Source: Kribbella amoyensis (GTDB taxonomy: Bacteria > Actinomycetota > Actinomycetes > Propionibacteriales > Kribbellaceae). From it: 64,000 nucleotides of DNA. A model generated the notes under the pieces. The model was not told the origin of the DNA. It made no database searches and saw only the letters and a program-made list of their open reading frames with translations. Every line of letters starts with the position of its first letter. Positions within the stretch are counted from its first letter, which is position 1. Below are positions 41,829 through 50,163 of this stretch, in pieces. Location of the stretch: contig NZ_VIVK01000003.1 in the NCBI RefSeq assembly GCF_007828865.1, positions 124,001 through 188,000 of the forward strand, written 5' to 3'. The position numbers and the translations under genes are program-made.

Positions 41829-42301
41829 CCGCCAACCACCTTCCTCAACCGCAACAGCGCGATCTTGCGGAGCTCGTCGCGGACCACGGCCCGTTCCCCG
41901 GCGTCGTCGTTGCCCAGCCGCCGTTCGGCCGCGGCCAGGATCTCGTCCGCGCCGAGCCCGGTCGCGCAGATCAGGAAGACCCGGTCGAACCGCTTCTCGT
42001 ACCGCCGGTTCACCTCCGCGAGCGCGGCCAGCGTTTTGGTGTCCCGCCTGACCGCGCCCTGCTCAGTGGCGGACTGGCCCGTCGCCCGATCACCGATCCG
42101 CGGATGAGCGTCCAGTGCCCGATCGACGTCGGCGTCCGTCAACTCACCCAGCGCCTCGTCAGCCGCGTCGAGAAGGGCGGCGAGGTCGGGGTACGGGCGT
42201 CCCTCGACCAACCGATCCGCCCACCAGGGCACATCGCAGCACGTCAGCAACTCCCCCCGGGCGCTGCCGGCGTCCACCGCATTGAACCCCTCCAGGCCCA
42301 C
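41825..42301 (-). CDS. uraD: 2-Oxo-4-hydroxy-4-carboxy-5-ureidoimidazoline (OHCU) decarboxylase
   Basis: 158 residues, normal for the family. HPRIGDRATGQSATEQGAV contains the catalytic His and the HPRIG motif; FLICATGLGADEILAAAERRLGND is the second conserved block. It decarboxylates OHCU to S-allantoin. GTG 42301 is the start; the small AtzF-C-like gene ends 9 nt upstream, so the operon begins before it. Confidence 0.94.
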   Translation of the reverse strand: MGLEGFNAVDAGSARGELLTCCDVPWWADRLVEGRPYPDLAALLDAADEALGELTDADVDRALDAHPRIGDRATGQSATEQGAVRRDTKTLAALAEVNRRYEKRFDRVFLICATGLGADEILAAAERRLGNDDAGERAVVRDELRKIALLRLRKVVGG

Positions 42302-42310
42302 ACCAAGAGG

Positions 42311-42676
42311 CTACTCCCGGTACGCCCGCCACCCGCCGTACTCGGTGATCTCCCGATGCCACCCCGACTCCCCCGCCCGCAACGCCACCGCCAGCGCGTA
42401 CGACCCGTCGCTCAACTCGACCACGGTGAGCTCGAGCTCCGGCGGCTCCGCAGGCAGGAACCGCTCCGCAATCACGTCCAACGGCACGTCGTACAACTCC
42501 CCAGCGATCTCCGCCCCACCGTCCTCGGCCACCTGCAAAGCGGGAAACTCGTCGCGCACCGAGTAGAACCGGTACCTCGCGGCCGTCCGCACCTCCCCAA
42601 GGAACGGGTACCCGGCAATCGTCGGATGCACCCGCCCCCCACGCATCCCCTCCCCATTCACGAACAGGTTCACCAT
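42311..42676 (-). CDS. Stand-alone allophanate-hydrolase C-terminal-like domain (gamma-glutamylcyclotransferase-like fold)
   Basis: 121 residues beginning MVNLFVNGEGMRGG, then HPTIAGYPFLGEVRTAARYRFYSV, GGAEIAGELYDVPLDVI and LPAEPPELELTVVEL. This resembles the C-terminal domain of allophanate hydrolase (AtzF), which removes a carboxylate during urea and purine-nitrogen use. Here it is encoded alone, without the amidase domain. It is 9 nt upstream of the OHCU decarboxylase, at the head of the ureide operon, so a role in late ureide or urea-carboxylate handling is likely but unproven. An upstream ATG at 42715 is a possible start. Confidence 0.72.
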   Translation of the reverse strand: MVNLFVNGEGMRGGRVHPTIAGYPFLGEVRTAARYRFYSVRDEFPALQVAEDGGAEIAGELYDVPLDVIAERFLPAEPPELELTVVELSDGSYALAVALRAGESGWHREITEYGGWRAYRE

Positions 42677-42751
42677 GCCCACACCTCCCAGCCCCATGCT
42701 GAAAGCCTCCCCCACAACCTGTCCATCACCAGAGCCCGAGTCGAGGTCGGC

Positions 42752-43102
42752 TCACAGGGCCTTGTCAGGCGCCTCACCGCGTACGTCGCCGGCCGGGAAG
42801 CGCTGGGCCGAGTCGGCCAGTTTCGCCCGCGTGACCTCGGCGAGGTCGATGTCCAGGACATCAGCCAGCCGCACGAGGTATGCGAGTACGTCGGCCAGTT
42901 CCTCCGCCGCCCGCCGCCGGAGCGGATCGGAGGCGGCGCGCTCGATCGCCTGATCGGCCGGCACCCACTGGAACAGTTCGGCCAGCTCACCGACCTCGCC
43001 GACAAGGGCGAGCAGCAACGACTTCGGGTCGTGGAACTGCGCCCAGTCCCGCTCGTCGGTGAAGGCCCGCATCCGGTCTCGCAACTCGATCAGATCTGAC
43101 AC
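42752..43102 (-). CDS. MazG-like nucleotide pyrophosphohydrolase
   Basis: 116 residues of all-alpha NTP pyrophosphatase. The metal-binding motif is GEVGELAELFQW with EE further along in RRRAAEELADVLAYLVRLAD, the MazG/RS21-C6 pattern. Such enzymes hydrolyse non-canonical or excess (d)NTPs. GTG 43102 is chosen because the fold begins there; an ATG further upstream at 43129 is possible. The gene is divergent from the nuclease-helicase leader and about 75 nt from the ureide operon. Confidence 0.85.
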   Translation of the reverse strand: MSDLIELRDRMRAFTDERDWAQFHDPKSLLLALVGEVGELAELFQWVPADQAIERAASDPLRRRAAEELADVLAYLVRLADVLDIDLAEVTRAKLADSAQRFPAGDVRGEAPDKAL

Positions 43103-43160
43103 GCCGCGAGCATGCCACGGATTCCACACCCCGCGCGTACTGGCTAAAGTCTTTGTCGCG

Positions 43161-43232
43161 GCCCGACGGGCTTCCGGTTCACAGGACAGGCCCCCACCCG
43201 CACGACCTTGTTTCGTGCTGCCTGGGGGACCT
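43161..43232 (+). ncRNA. Structured leader sequestering the Shine-Dalgarno site of the nuclease-helicase gene
   Basis: The leader holds GCCCGAC, GGCTTCCG, CAGGACA and CCACCCGCA blocks that recur at 45161-45224 before the EVE-HNH gene. A hairpin forms: GCACGA (43200-43205) with TCGTGC (43213-43218), then CCCCCA (43191-43196) with TGGGGG (43223-43228) around a CCC/TGCC internal loop. The GGGGG arm is the likely Shine-Dalgarno site 9 nt before GTG 43238, so folding should block translation. Whether this is a riboswitch, protein-binding site or thermosensor cannot be told from sequence. Confidence 0.6.
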
Positions 43233-43237
43233 CAGCT

Positions 43238-45127
43238 GTGACGTTGTTTCGCCATTCCGCCATCGGATTCGCCGAACTCACCCTGGACGGGTCCCTGGCC
43301 GCGAGGATCGCCGAGCAGATGCGTCACCACACCGGCCGCCGGGTCGCCCCGGCCGAGGTCAGGTCCTGGGAACGCAGTCTGCCGATCCTGGCGCAGGACC
43401 TCGTCCAGGCCGGACTCGACCAGGTCGAGGTCCTGGTCGAGCACCACCTCCCGCTCACCTCGAAACGCGCCGACGTCATCCTCGCCGGACGCCACCCGCG
43501 CACCGGCGGACCGTCGTACGTGGTGGTCGAGCTGAAGCAGTGGAGCCGGGCCGTGGCCTGGCAGGACGACCGTGAACTGGTCCTCATCGACGGTTTCCCG
43601 CGGGATCCGAGACTGCACCCGGTCGCCCAGGTCCGCGGGTACTGCGATTATCTCGCCGACTTCACCCGATTCCTCGACGGCGACGACGACGCGCTCGCGG
43701 GCGCGGCGTACCTGCACAACGCGAACTCCGAGACCGCGGTCAAGGATCTCTTCGAGTACCCGCAGGACCAGCGCGGCCGGTTGTTCATCGGCGCCCGGCG
43801 CTCCGAGTTCACCGACTTCCTCCGTGAACGCCTCGACCCCGGGGTTCCAGGCGGCCCGTACGCCGATCAGCTGATCCAGTCGGCGGTGGCACCGTCCAAG
43901 CAACTGCTCGCCGTCGCGGCCGACGAGGTCCAGCGGCGCGAGCAGTTCGTCCTGGTCGCCGAACAGAAGCTGGCCCACTCGGTGGTCCTGCACGAGGTCG
44001 ATCGGGCGCGTCGCGGCGACCAGAAGGCGATCGTCCTCGTCACCGGCGGACCCGGAAGCGGCAAGAGCGTGATCGCCCTCTCGCTCTTCGGCGAACTGTC
44101 CCGCCGCGGCCGCAGCGTGCTGCACGCCACCGGCTCGAGGTCGTTCACCCAGACCCTGCGCAAGGTCGCCGGTCACCGGCAGCCGCGGGTACAGCGGATG
44201 TTCAAGTACTTCAACCAGTTCATGGACGCCGAACCGAACGACCTCGACGTCCTCATCCTGGACGAGGCCCACCGGATCCGTGAGACCTCGGTCGACCGGT
44301 ACACCAAGGCCGAGTTCCGGACCGGCCGACCGCAGATCGACGAGCTGATCGCGGCAGCCCGGGTCCCCGTCTTCCTGCTCGACGAACACCAGGTGGTCAA
44401 GCCCGGCGAACTCGGCACAGCCGCCGACATCGAGCGGTACGCCGCCGCGCTCGGCCTCGACGTTCATCGGATCGACCTCGACGCGCAGTTCCGTTGCGGC
44501 GGGAGCGAGGAGTACGTCCAGTGGGTTCTGCGGCTCCTCGGTCTCGGTGACGGTGAGCCCGTTGCGTGGAGGGGCGATCCGTCCTTCGAGGTCGTGATCG
44601 CGGATACCGCGGCCGCGATGGAGGCGATGCTGCGGGAGAAGGCCGACGCCGGCTACGGCGCCCGGATGGCCGCGGGGTACTGCTGGCCGTGGAGCGACCC
44701 TCGTGCCGACCAGACGCTGGTCCACGACGTCCGGATCGACGACTGGTCGCGGCCCTGGAACCTCAAAGGTGACCGGAAGATCGGCGACGCACCGCCCGCC
44801 GCACTGTGGGCGACCGACCCGAACGGCTTCGGCCAAGTCGGCTGCGTCTACACCGCCCAGGGCTTCGAGTACGACTGGAGCGGCGTGATCCTCGGACCCG
44901 ACCTCGTCTGGCGCGACGACCGGTTCGTCACGGTCCGGGACGCGAACAAGGATCCCGCTTTCCGCAATCGCAAGACGGTCGACGACCTGACGTTCGACCG
45001 TCTGGTCCGCAACACGTACAAGGTCCTGCTGACCCGAGGGATGGTCGGCACCGTCCTGTACTCCACCGACCGGGAAACCCGCGACGCCCTCCAGCGCCTG
45101 GTCGCCGGCGACCTCGTCCACATCTGA
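43238..45127 (+). CDS. PD-(D/E)XK nuclease-DUF2075 SF1-like helicase
   Basis: 629 residues. The N-terminal ~200 residues look like a PD-(D/E)XK nuclease: D79 in KRADVILAG, then E98-x-K100 in YVVVELKQW. A DUF2075-type helicase follows with Walker A GGPGSGKS (270-277), DEAH-like DEAH (342-345), QFRCGG and the late GCVYTAQGFEYD motif. DUF2075 proteins occur in phage-defence islands. GTG 43238 is chosen because it follows GGGGGAC, which also forms part of the leader hairpin. The EVE-HNH gene follows with the same leader, so the pair is probably one defence module. Confidence 0.85.
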   Translation: MTLFRHSAIGFAELTLDGSLAARIAEQMRHHTGRRVAPAEVRSWERSLPILAQDLVQAGLDQVEVLVEHHLPLTSKRADVILAGRHPRTGGPSYVVVELKQWSRAVAWQDDRELVLIDGFPRDPRLHPVAQVRGYCDYLADFTRFLDGDDDALAGAAYLHNANSETAVKDLFEYPQDQRGRLFIGARRSEFTDFLRERLDPGVPGGPYADQLIQSAVAPSKQLLAVAADEVQRREQFVLVAEQKLAHSVVLHEVDRARRGDQKAIVLVTGGPGSGKSVIALSLFGELSRRGRSVLHATGSRSFTQTLRKVAGHRQPRVQRMFKYFNQFMDAEPNDLDVLILDEAHRIRETSVDRYTKAEFRTGRPQIDELIAAARVPVFLLDEHQVVKPGELGTAADIERYAAALGLDVHRIDLDAQFRCGGSEEYVQWVLRLLGLGDGEPVAWRGDPSFEVVIADTAAAMEAMLREKADAGYGARMAAGYCWPWSDPRADQTLVHDVRIDDWSRPWNLKGDRKIGDAPPAALWATDPNGFGQVGCVYTAQGFEYDWSGVILGPDLVWRDDRFVTVRDANKDPAFRNRKTVDDLTFDRLVRNTYKVLLTRGMVGTVLYSTDRETRDALQRLVAGDLVHI

Positions 45128-45160
45128 CCGAAGAACTAGTCCGACCGAACCGCAAGCAGC

Positions 45161-45224
45161 GGCCCGACAGGCTTCCGATCCAGGACATGCCTCCACCCGC
45201 AGCGAATCTCTCGCTGGAGGGGCA
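45161..45224 (+). ncRNA. Second copy of the structured leader, before the EVE-HNH gene
   Basis: This copy shares GCCCGACxGGCTTCCG, CAGGACA and CCACCCGCA with the leader at 43161-43232. AGCGA (45201-45205) pairs with TCGCT (45211-45215). CCTCC (45190-45194) pairs with GGAGG (45216-45220), leaving the bulge ACCCGC. GGAGG is the Shine-Dalgarno site before ATG 45230. The stems differ in sequence from the first copy but keep the same pairing, which supports a selected RNA structure. Confidence 0.62.
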
Positions 45225-45229
45225 TCCCC

Positions 45230-46120
45230 ATGTCCGGATGGATCATCAACGTCGACGGCGACCGCGCCGGCAACTGGCAGATCGCCAAGGACCACCGGGT
45301 CTGGGCGACCACCCGCCGGTACGACGTCGCGGCGGGCGACGACCTGTTCTTCTGGCAGACCGGAGGCGGCGGCCTCATCGCGCATGCCTTGGCCGCCGAG
45401 AACGCCCGCCCGGTCACCGAGACCGAGGGCGTGCCGTGGCCCGACCACGCCGAACGTCATTACGTCAGCCGCTTCGACCTCGAAGCGATCGCCCAGCCTC
45501 CGGAGCCCGGCACCAAGTCGTGGAGGGTGCTGCAGGACCTCGGCGAGTTCTCAGGCCTGGCCAACCGCGGCGTGACCCGGATCGACAGCAACCAAGGCAT
45601 AGCGCGTCTCCGCGAACTTCTCGGCCGAGGTCTTGAACCGGACATCACCCCGGCGATCCAGCGGAAGGTCGAGGCTGACCGTGAGGCCGTGGACTCGGTC
45701 GGGGACGCTCGACAGTTCGTCGAACGTTCCGTCGCACAACGTCGAGGTCAACCGCAGTTCCGCCTCGCCCTTCTCCGCGCGTACGACAACCGCTGCTGCC
45801 TGACCGGCTGCGACGCCGTCGCCGCTTTGGAAGCAGCCCACATCTATCCATATCGGGGCGACCACACAAACGTGGTGACCAATGGCCTGCTCCTCAGAGC
45901 CGACTTGCACACGCTGTTCGATCTCCTCGACCTGACCATCGACGCGACCACCCGTACCGTCTGCCTCTCTCCGAACCTCCGAGCCTCGACCTACGCGTCC
46001 CTCGAAGGCCTTGAACTACGCGAACCGACCAGCCCCACCGCCAGGCCCGCGACCGATGCGCTGACGTCCCACAACAACCTCTTCGAGAAGCGTCACGGCT
46101 TGTCGCCGGCCGCTCGGTAG
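45230..46120 (+). CDS. EVE domain-HNH endonuclease, predicted modification-dependent restriction enzyme
   Basis: 296 residues. Residues 1-~110 are a PUA-like EVE domain (GWIINVDGD, QIAKDHRVWATTRRYDV and GDDLFFWQTGGGGLIA), a fold that reads modified bases. The C-terminus is an HNH nuclease: NRCCLTGC, EAAHIYPY (near H204), NVVTNGLLLRADLH (near H227) and LFD. EVE-HNH proteins are predicted type IV restriction enzymes against modified cytosine in phage DNA; this one has not been tested. Its leader repeats that of the nuclease-helicase upstream. It overlaps the convergent WYL gene by 28 nt. Confidence 0.88.
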   Translation: MSGWIINVDGDRAGNWQIAKDHRVWATTRRYDVAAGDDLFFWQTGGGGLIAHALAAENARPVTETEGVPWPDHAERHYVSRFDLEAIAQPPEPGTKSWRVLQDLGEFSGLANRGVTRIDSNQGIARLRELLGRGLEPDITPAIQRKVEADREAVDSVGDARQFVERSVAQRRGQPQFRLALLRAYDNRCCLTGCDAVAALEAAHIYPYRGDHTNVVTNGLLLRADLHTLFDLLDLTIDATTRTVCLSPNLRASTYASLEGLELREPTSPTARPATDALTSHNNLFEKRHGLSPAAR

Positions 46121-47052
46121 TACCGGTCGCCCATTCGCCGGAGTGCGGCGGACAGTTCTGGTTTGTCGTGGACCTCGAAGTCGCAGTCGAGCATGCCCAA
46201 CCAGAGGGCGAGCTGGTCCGGCGTGTCGGAACCGAACTCGACGACACAACTCCCGTCGTCGAGTACCTCGGCGTCGATCGGGATCGGCATCCGCGACTGC
46301 ACGTACTCGGCCGACGCGTACACCCGTACGTTCGCCCGGAACTGCCAGGCCGACTTCCCGACCACCGTCTTGACGTACTCGGCCACGTCCTCCTCCGGCA
46401 ACTCGCGAGGCGTGAACCGCGGACCGTTCGGTGTCTTCGGCGCGATCCGGTCCACCCTGAACGTCCGCCAGTCGTCCCGCTCGTTGTCCCAGGCAACCAG
46501 GTACCACCGCTGCCCCCACGCGACCAGCCGATGCGGCTCCACGGTACGAACCCCCGTCGACCGATCCCGCTTCACGTAGTCGAACCGAAGCCGCTCATTC
46601 GCCCGGATTGCGCCGGCTACCACGGTCAGTACCTCGGCATCAACGGTCGGCCCGTTCCCCGAAACGGCAACGGTCGCGGCCTGGATCGCCCGGACCCGAT
46701 GCCGCAACCGCGAAGGCAACACCTGCTCCAACTTCACCAAAGCCCGAACCGAAGACTCCTCGATCCCCGCCACACCCCCAGCAGCCGCCGTCCGCAACCC
46801 CACAGCAACGGCAACCGCCTCGTCGTCATCCAGCAGAAGCGGCGGAAGCGCAGCCCCAGCCCCCAACCGATACCCACCCGCAACCCCCGGCCGAGCCTCC
46901 ACGGGGTACCCAAGATTCCGCAACTTCTCCACATCGGCCCGCAAGGTCCGAGTGGAAACCCCAAGCCGCCCAGCCAACTCAGGCCCACCCCACTCAACCC
47001 GAACCTGAAGAAGCGACAAAAGCCGAAGCAGGCGCGCCGAGGTCTCAAGCAT
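46093..47052 (-). CDS. YafY-like HTH-WYL regulator, defence-island copy
   Basis: 319 residues. The HTH is ELAGRLGVSTRTLRADVEKLRNLGYPVEARPG, and the WYL core is TVEPHRLVAWGQRWYLVAWDNERDDWRTFRVD. WYL regulators (for example BrxR-like) often silence antiphage genes until needed. It is convergent with the EVE-HNH gene and lies 51 nt after the methyltransferase on the opposite face of the island, so it may regulate either module; no operator is obvious. It resembles the regulator at 30204-31274. Confidence 0.87.
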   Translation of the reverse strand: MLETSARLLRLLSLLQVRVEWGGPELAGRLGVSTRTLRADVEKLRNLGYPVEARPGVAGGYRLGAGAALPPLLLDDDEAVAVAVGLRTAAAGGVAGIEESSVRALVKLEQVLPSRLRHRVRAIQAATVAVSGNGPTVDAEVLTVVAGAIRANERLRFDYVKRDRSTGVRTVEPHRLVAWGQRWYLVAWDNERDDWRTFRVDRIAPKTPNGPRFTPRELPEEDVAEYVKTVVGKSAWQFRANVRVYASAEYVQSRMPIPIDAEVLDDGSCVVEFGSDTPDQLALWLGMLDCDFEVHDKPELSAALRRMGDRYYRAAGDKP

Positions 47053-47103
47053 GGATCGATCATCCCAGCGATCGCGGAAGAGAGCCTTCCTTGATGCGTC
47101 GAG

Positions 47104-48177
47104 CTAGCTGATTACGACTGAATCCTTCACACTGAACCAGTTTTGGTCCACGAAAGCCCGCAGCGCTGCCTGTTCGACATCGCGCAGTAGAGCTGCAGCC
47201 AGAACATGGGCCGCAAGCAGCGGAGGGATGGCATTTCCGATCTGCTGGGATACGTCCTTACCGGACCAGGGATAGTCCGCCGGAAAGGTTTGAAGGCGCC
47301 CAGCCTCCGAAAGGGTGAACCGATCCAGCTCGGCTCCGTCACTCGAGACCAGTCGGTTGCGGGACACCTTGCCGGTGACGGTGGCAGCTGGCTCAACCGA
47401 CGTTCGCCGGCCGCGAAGCTTGGGATCTCCGCCGGTTCCGTAATTAGAGATCACTGTGAACCCGCCGGATCGCTTCAGTGCGCCCCCCATGGTCTCCCAC
47501 GGCAGTAGGTCGGGGTCACCGGCGAGTCTTTCTACACCTCGGCGGAAACGGCGGTGCGTCGGGGCAGGCAGTTCCGGCTTCTCGTCGCGGCGTGCGATCA
47601 ATATCGCTCGCCGACGAGTTTGCGGCACGCCATACTCCTCTGTGTGAAGCACTCCGTACGACGCTTTGTACCCGATACCCTCGAGCGCTTCGGCTATTCC
47701 AGCCCAGACCGGCAGTACTGCGGGAACCTGTTCGAGGACGATGGCCTCATAGGGGCGCTGCAGGGCGTGAGCTTCGAGCGCCCAGCGCAATGGCTCGAGG
47801 ACAAGTCCCGTACGCTCGTCATCCAATTCATGCAAACCGATGGACTCGCCTGCCGCCATCTTTTTCACAAAGGCCAAGACCCGATCGAGTGCGCGCCGCC
47901 CAGCCCCGGACCCAGCAACTGTATAGGTCTGGCAGGGCGGCCCCCCGGTCAGAATAGTGGCCGCCGGGAAGTCCTTCGGTCCAAAGTCTCTGACGTCCGC
48001 GTGTTTGGTGCGGATCCCCGCCGCGCGCCTCGTGGCGCAAGCGTTCGCGTCCCACTCGATCCCCACCGCTGCCACGCCCAGCCAACGGGCGGCAACATCC
48101 AGCCCCCCGGGCCCCGCGAACAGGTCCACCATCTGCACCTCAGCAGACGGATCGATCTGCTCCGCGCTGCCTCTCAT
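47104..48177 (-). CDS. DNA (cytosine-5) methyltransferase
   Basis: About 357 residues. SAM motif I is MVDLFAGPGGLDVAARWLG. The catalytic loop TGGPPCQTYTVAG has Cys82. ENV-type LEQVP is the motif VI equivalent, QTRRRAILIA is motif VIII, and RLQTFPADYPWSG and QQIGNAIPPLLA are motifs IX-X. The target-recognition region is between ~210 and 280. This is the intact m5C enzyme of the cluster, last in the minus-strand run, and would mark host DNA. ATG 48177 is preferred; ATG 48198 is an in-frame alternative. The recognition sequence is unknown. Confidence 0.92.
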   Translation of the reverse strand: MRGSAEQIDPSAEVQMVDLFAGPGGLDVAARWLGVAAVGIEWDANACATRRAAGIRTKHADVRDFGPKDFPAATILTGGPPCQTYTVAGSGAGRRALDRVLAFVKKMAAGESIGLHELDDERTGLVLEPLRWALEAHALQRPYEAIVLEQVPAVLPVWAGIAEALEGIGYKASYGVLHTEEYGVPQTRRRAILIARRDEKPELPAPTHRRFRRGVERLAGDPDLLPWETMGGALKRSGGFTVISNYGTGGDPKLRGRRTSVEPAATVTGKVSRNRLVSSDGAELDRFTLSEAGRLQTFPADYPWSGKDVSQQIGNAIPPLLAAHVLAAALLRDVEQAALRAFVDQNWFSVKDSVVIS

Positions 48178-48217
48178 GGAGCCGGATTCTAGCCGCATAC
48201 CGACCAGGCACGCACAA

Positions 48218-49240
48218 TCAACACGCCTCCAGCGCGGCCCGGAGGGCCAGCCCGACCGCGCGACTGACTGGCGGTGGCGAAGCGTTGCCGATCTGCCGAT
48301 AGCGAGCGGTCTTCCGCCCTGCGAACTGCCAGTCCGGCGGGAACCCTTGCAAGGTCGCCACCTGCTCCAGCGTCAGCTTGACGAAGCCGGACAGATCCGC
48401 GCTCGGATCGAAGTGGAAATCCGGGCCAGGCACCTGGTCGGCAAGGCTACGGCCGTTCACTCCTATCCGAGCCCATGCTCTCTTCGTCCCGGTTGGGCCG
48501 AGGTCCGCACCTCCCCGTTTCCACGAGCCACCGACCACAGTCGGCGCGACCCTGTCCGCCTGCGCCGCCCACTCTGCTGCTCCACGCCAACCCCTGGATC
48601 CCATAGATCGGGACAATGCCTCTCCGACCGTGCTCTTGGTTGCAAGACCAACGGGCGCGTCGAATGCGTAGATCGCATCTCCCTTGAGAGCAACGAGGAA
48701 TCCCTGCCGACGATCCTGCGGTACGCCGAAGTCCGCCGCGTTGAGAACAAACCACCTGAGGTCATACCCCAAGTGGACAAGCTCGTCTCGGACGAATTGT
48801 CTGATGGGCTCGAACGCCGGCTTCGTGACGAGATCCGGCATGTTCTCGAGCACAAGCGCTCTGGGTTGCATTCCGTGAACCAGAAAGATGGTGGCCCGGA
48901 TGAGCTCGAGCTCGGGGTCACTGCCATTCGCCCGGGACGCGCCGGCGGCGCCTTTCACCCGCGGCAGACCGGCAGACAGCAAATCCACATCGTAGGTCTG
49001 CTGATGCAGGCTCGGATCAAACGTGCGCAGGTCGGCCTCGAGAACGTCCCAGCCGGGGCGGTTGAGCCGCAATGTCTCGCAGGCCACCAGGTGATCATCG
49101 ATCAGCACGACCGGATCGAAGCCTGCAGACTCGAGACCGAGTGCCAAACCGCCACCGCCCGCACAGATCTCGACTGACTTGAACCGCTTCGTCGCCGCGG
49201 TCGATGGCTGCTCGCCTTCGATCCGGCTCGTTTCAGTCAT
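48218..49240 (-). CDS. DNA cytosine methyltransferase homologue lacking the catalytic cysteine
   Basis: 340 residues of m5C-methyltransferase fold: motif I SVEICAGGGGLALGLE, motif VI LVLENMPDL, QDRRQGFLVAL, LQGFPPDWQF and QIGNASPPPVSRAVG. In motif IV the usual PPCQ is replaced by GLPRVKG, with Arg94 where the catalytic cysteine should be, so direct C5 methylation is unlikely. It may be a specificity or allosteric partner of the active methyltransferase next to it, or bind DNA without modifying it. ATG 49240 is the start. Both enzymes are in the Z1/ATPase defence cluster. Confidence 0.85.
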   Translation of the reverse strand: MTETSRIEGEQPSTAATKRFKSVEICAGGGGLALGLESAGFDPVVLIDDHLVACETLRLNRPGWDVLEADLRTFDPSLHQQTYDVDLLSAGLPRVKGAAGASRANGSDPELELIRATIFLVHGMQPRALVLENMPDLVTKPAFEPIRQFVRDELVHLGYDLRWFVLNAADFGVPQDRRQGFLVALKGDAIYAFDAPVGLATKSTVGEALSRSMGSRGWRGAAEWAAQADRVAPTVVGGSWKRGGADLGPTGTKRAWARIGVNGRSLADQVPGPDFHFDPSADLSGFVKLTLEQVATLQGFPPDWQFAGRKTARYRQIGNASPPPVSRAVGLALRAALEAC

Positions 49241-49269
49241 CGTCTCTCCACCCGTCCAGTGATGATCTT

Positions 49270-50163
49270 TCAGTTCGGGGCCTCATCGTCAGACGAATGC
49301 CTGGGGCGTTGGCGTACCGGAGCTTCCGCGAGCAGGTTCTCGAAGAGTGGGAGCAATGTCCTGACCGCCGTGGCACTGACCTCGCCATCTTCGGGGCCGT
49401 AGGGCAACCGCTCCCAGGGCACTGCGGACATGGTCTCCGCGTCCGCAATCCAGTTGTACAAAGCCGAGGGGTCATTCACCTGGTCCGGAGCAAGGATGTC
49501 GTACATCAACGTGCTTCCGGCCGCGTTCACAGCCGACGAAAGTGCGTTGACCTGATCACCGAGCCGCGGTGTGCCCGCAGCTGTCAGACGCTTCAGCACC
49601 TCGACGATGGTGAGAGCGGTCGGACGGTGATCGATGACATCAAGTCGCATGGTGGTGTTCAGCACATCCTGAACCTGACATGCGACCTCCACTGACCGAT
49701 AGTCGCCACCGTTGCGGAACAGTTCCGCGGCCCACCACAATCTGGCCAGCGCCTGCGTGTAATGCGGGCCGCAGAATCGCCCGGCAGCGACTGATTCTTT
49801 TCCGCGGTGTCTCCAGACGACGTAGTCCGGGCCAACAATCAAGGAGAGGTAGTTCCAGCGCCTGCTGTCGGCTGCCTCTGCTCTCGTCATTCGCAAAGTT
49901 GCGTGCAGGCGCGGCGCGAGCCAAGCGTCGGCCTTCACCCGCTGGCCGTCAAAGCGATGCATTGCTTCGACCAGCAGCTCTCGGACTGGTGCGGTGCGCC
50001 AACGTGCTTCCGTCTCGGGAAGTTCCTCCGCTGCCTTGCGCAGAGCCACGTGTGGCGGACTGTCGTGCCCGGACCGGACACCCTGGCCGAGATATTCGGA
50101 CACAACGGAGTCCGGCAACAGTCCCAGCGTGGCCGGGAGATCCGCGTCGATCACGGTCGTCAT
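49270..50163 (-). CDS. DUF6339-like defence-cluster protein, function unknown
   Basis: 297 residues. It begins MTTVIDADLPATLGLLPDSVV and shows RRWNYLSLIVGPDYVVWRHRG, ARLWWAAELFRNGGDY and STLMYDILAPDQ. I think it is the DUF6339 family that accompanies Z1 and PD-(D/E)XK genes in actinobacterial islands. The sequence shows no catalytic motif I can name. ATG 50163 overlaps the upstream gene's stop by 4 nt, so it is made with that protein. A small structural or DNA-clamp role in the complex is a guess. Confidence 0.6.
   Translation of the reverse strand: MTTVIDADLPATLGLLPDSVVSEYLGQGVRSGHDSPPHVALRKAAEELPETEARWRTAPVRELLVEAMHRFDGQRVKADAWLAPRLHATLRMTRAEAADSRRWNYLSLIVGPDYVVWRHRGKESVAAGRFCGPHYTQALARLWWAAELFRNGGDYRSVEVACQVQDVLNTTMRLDVIDHRPTALTIVEVLKRLTAAGTPRLGDQVNALSSAVNAAGSTLMYDILAPDQVNDPSALYNWIADAETMSAVPWERLPYGPEDGEVSATAVRTLLPLFENLLAEAPVRQRPRHSSDDEAPN

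Noticed and set aside
43161..45224. Short upstream peptide (attenuator ORF) in the two leaders
   Set aside because: The ATG at 45187 in the second leader has no counterpart in the first, where AGG stands at that place, so no conserved peptide is encoded.
43232..45460. A 742-residue minus-strand frame
   Set aside because: It is antisense to the nuclease-helicase and the EVE-HNH start, and would also cover both leader hairpins. The plus-strand proteins have clear catalytic motifs.
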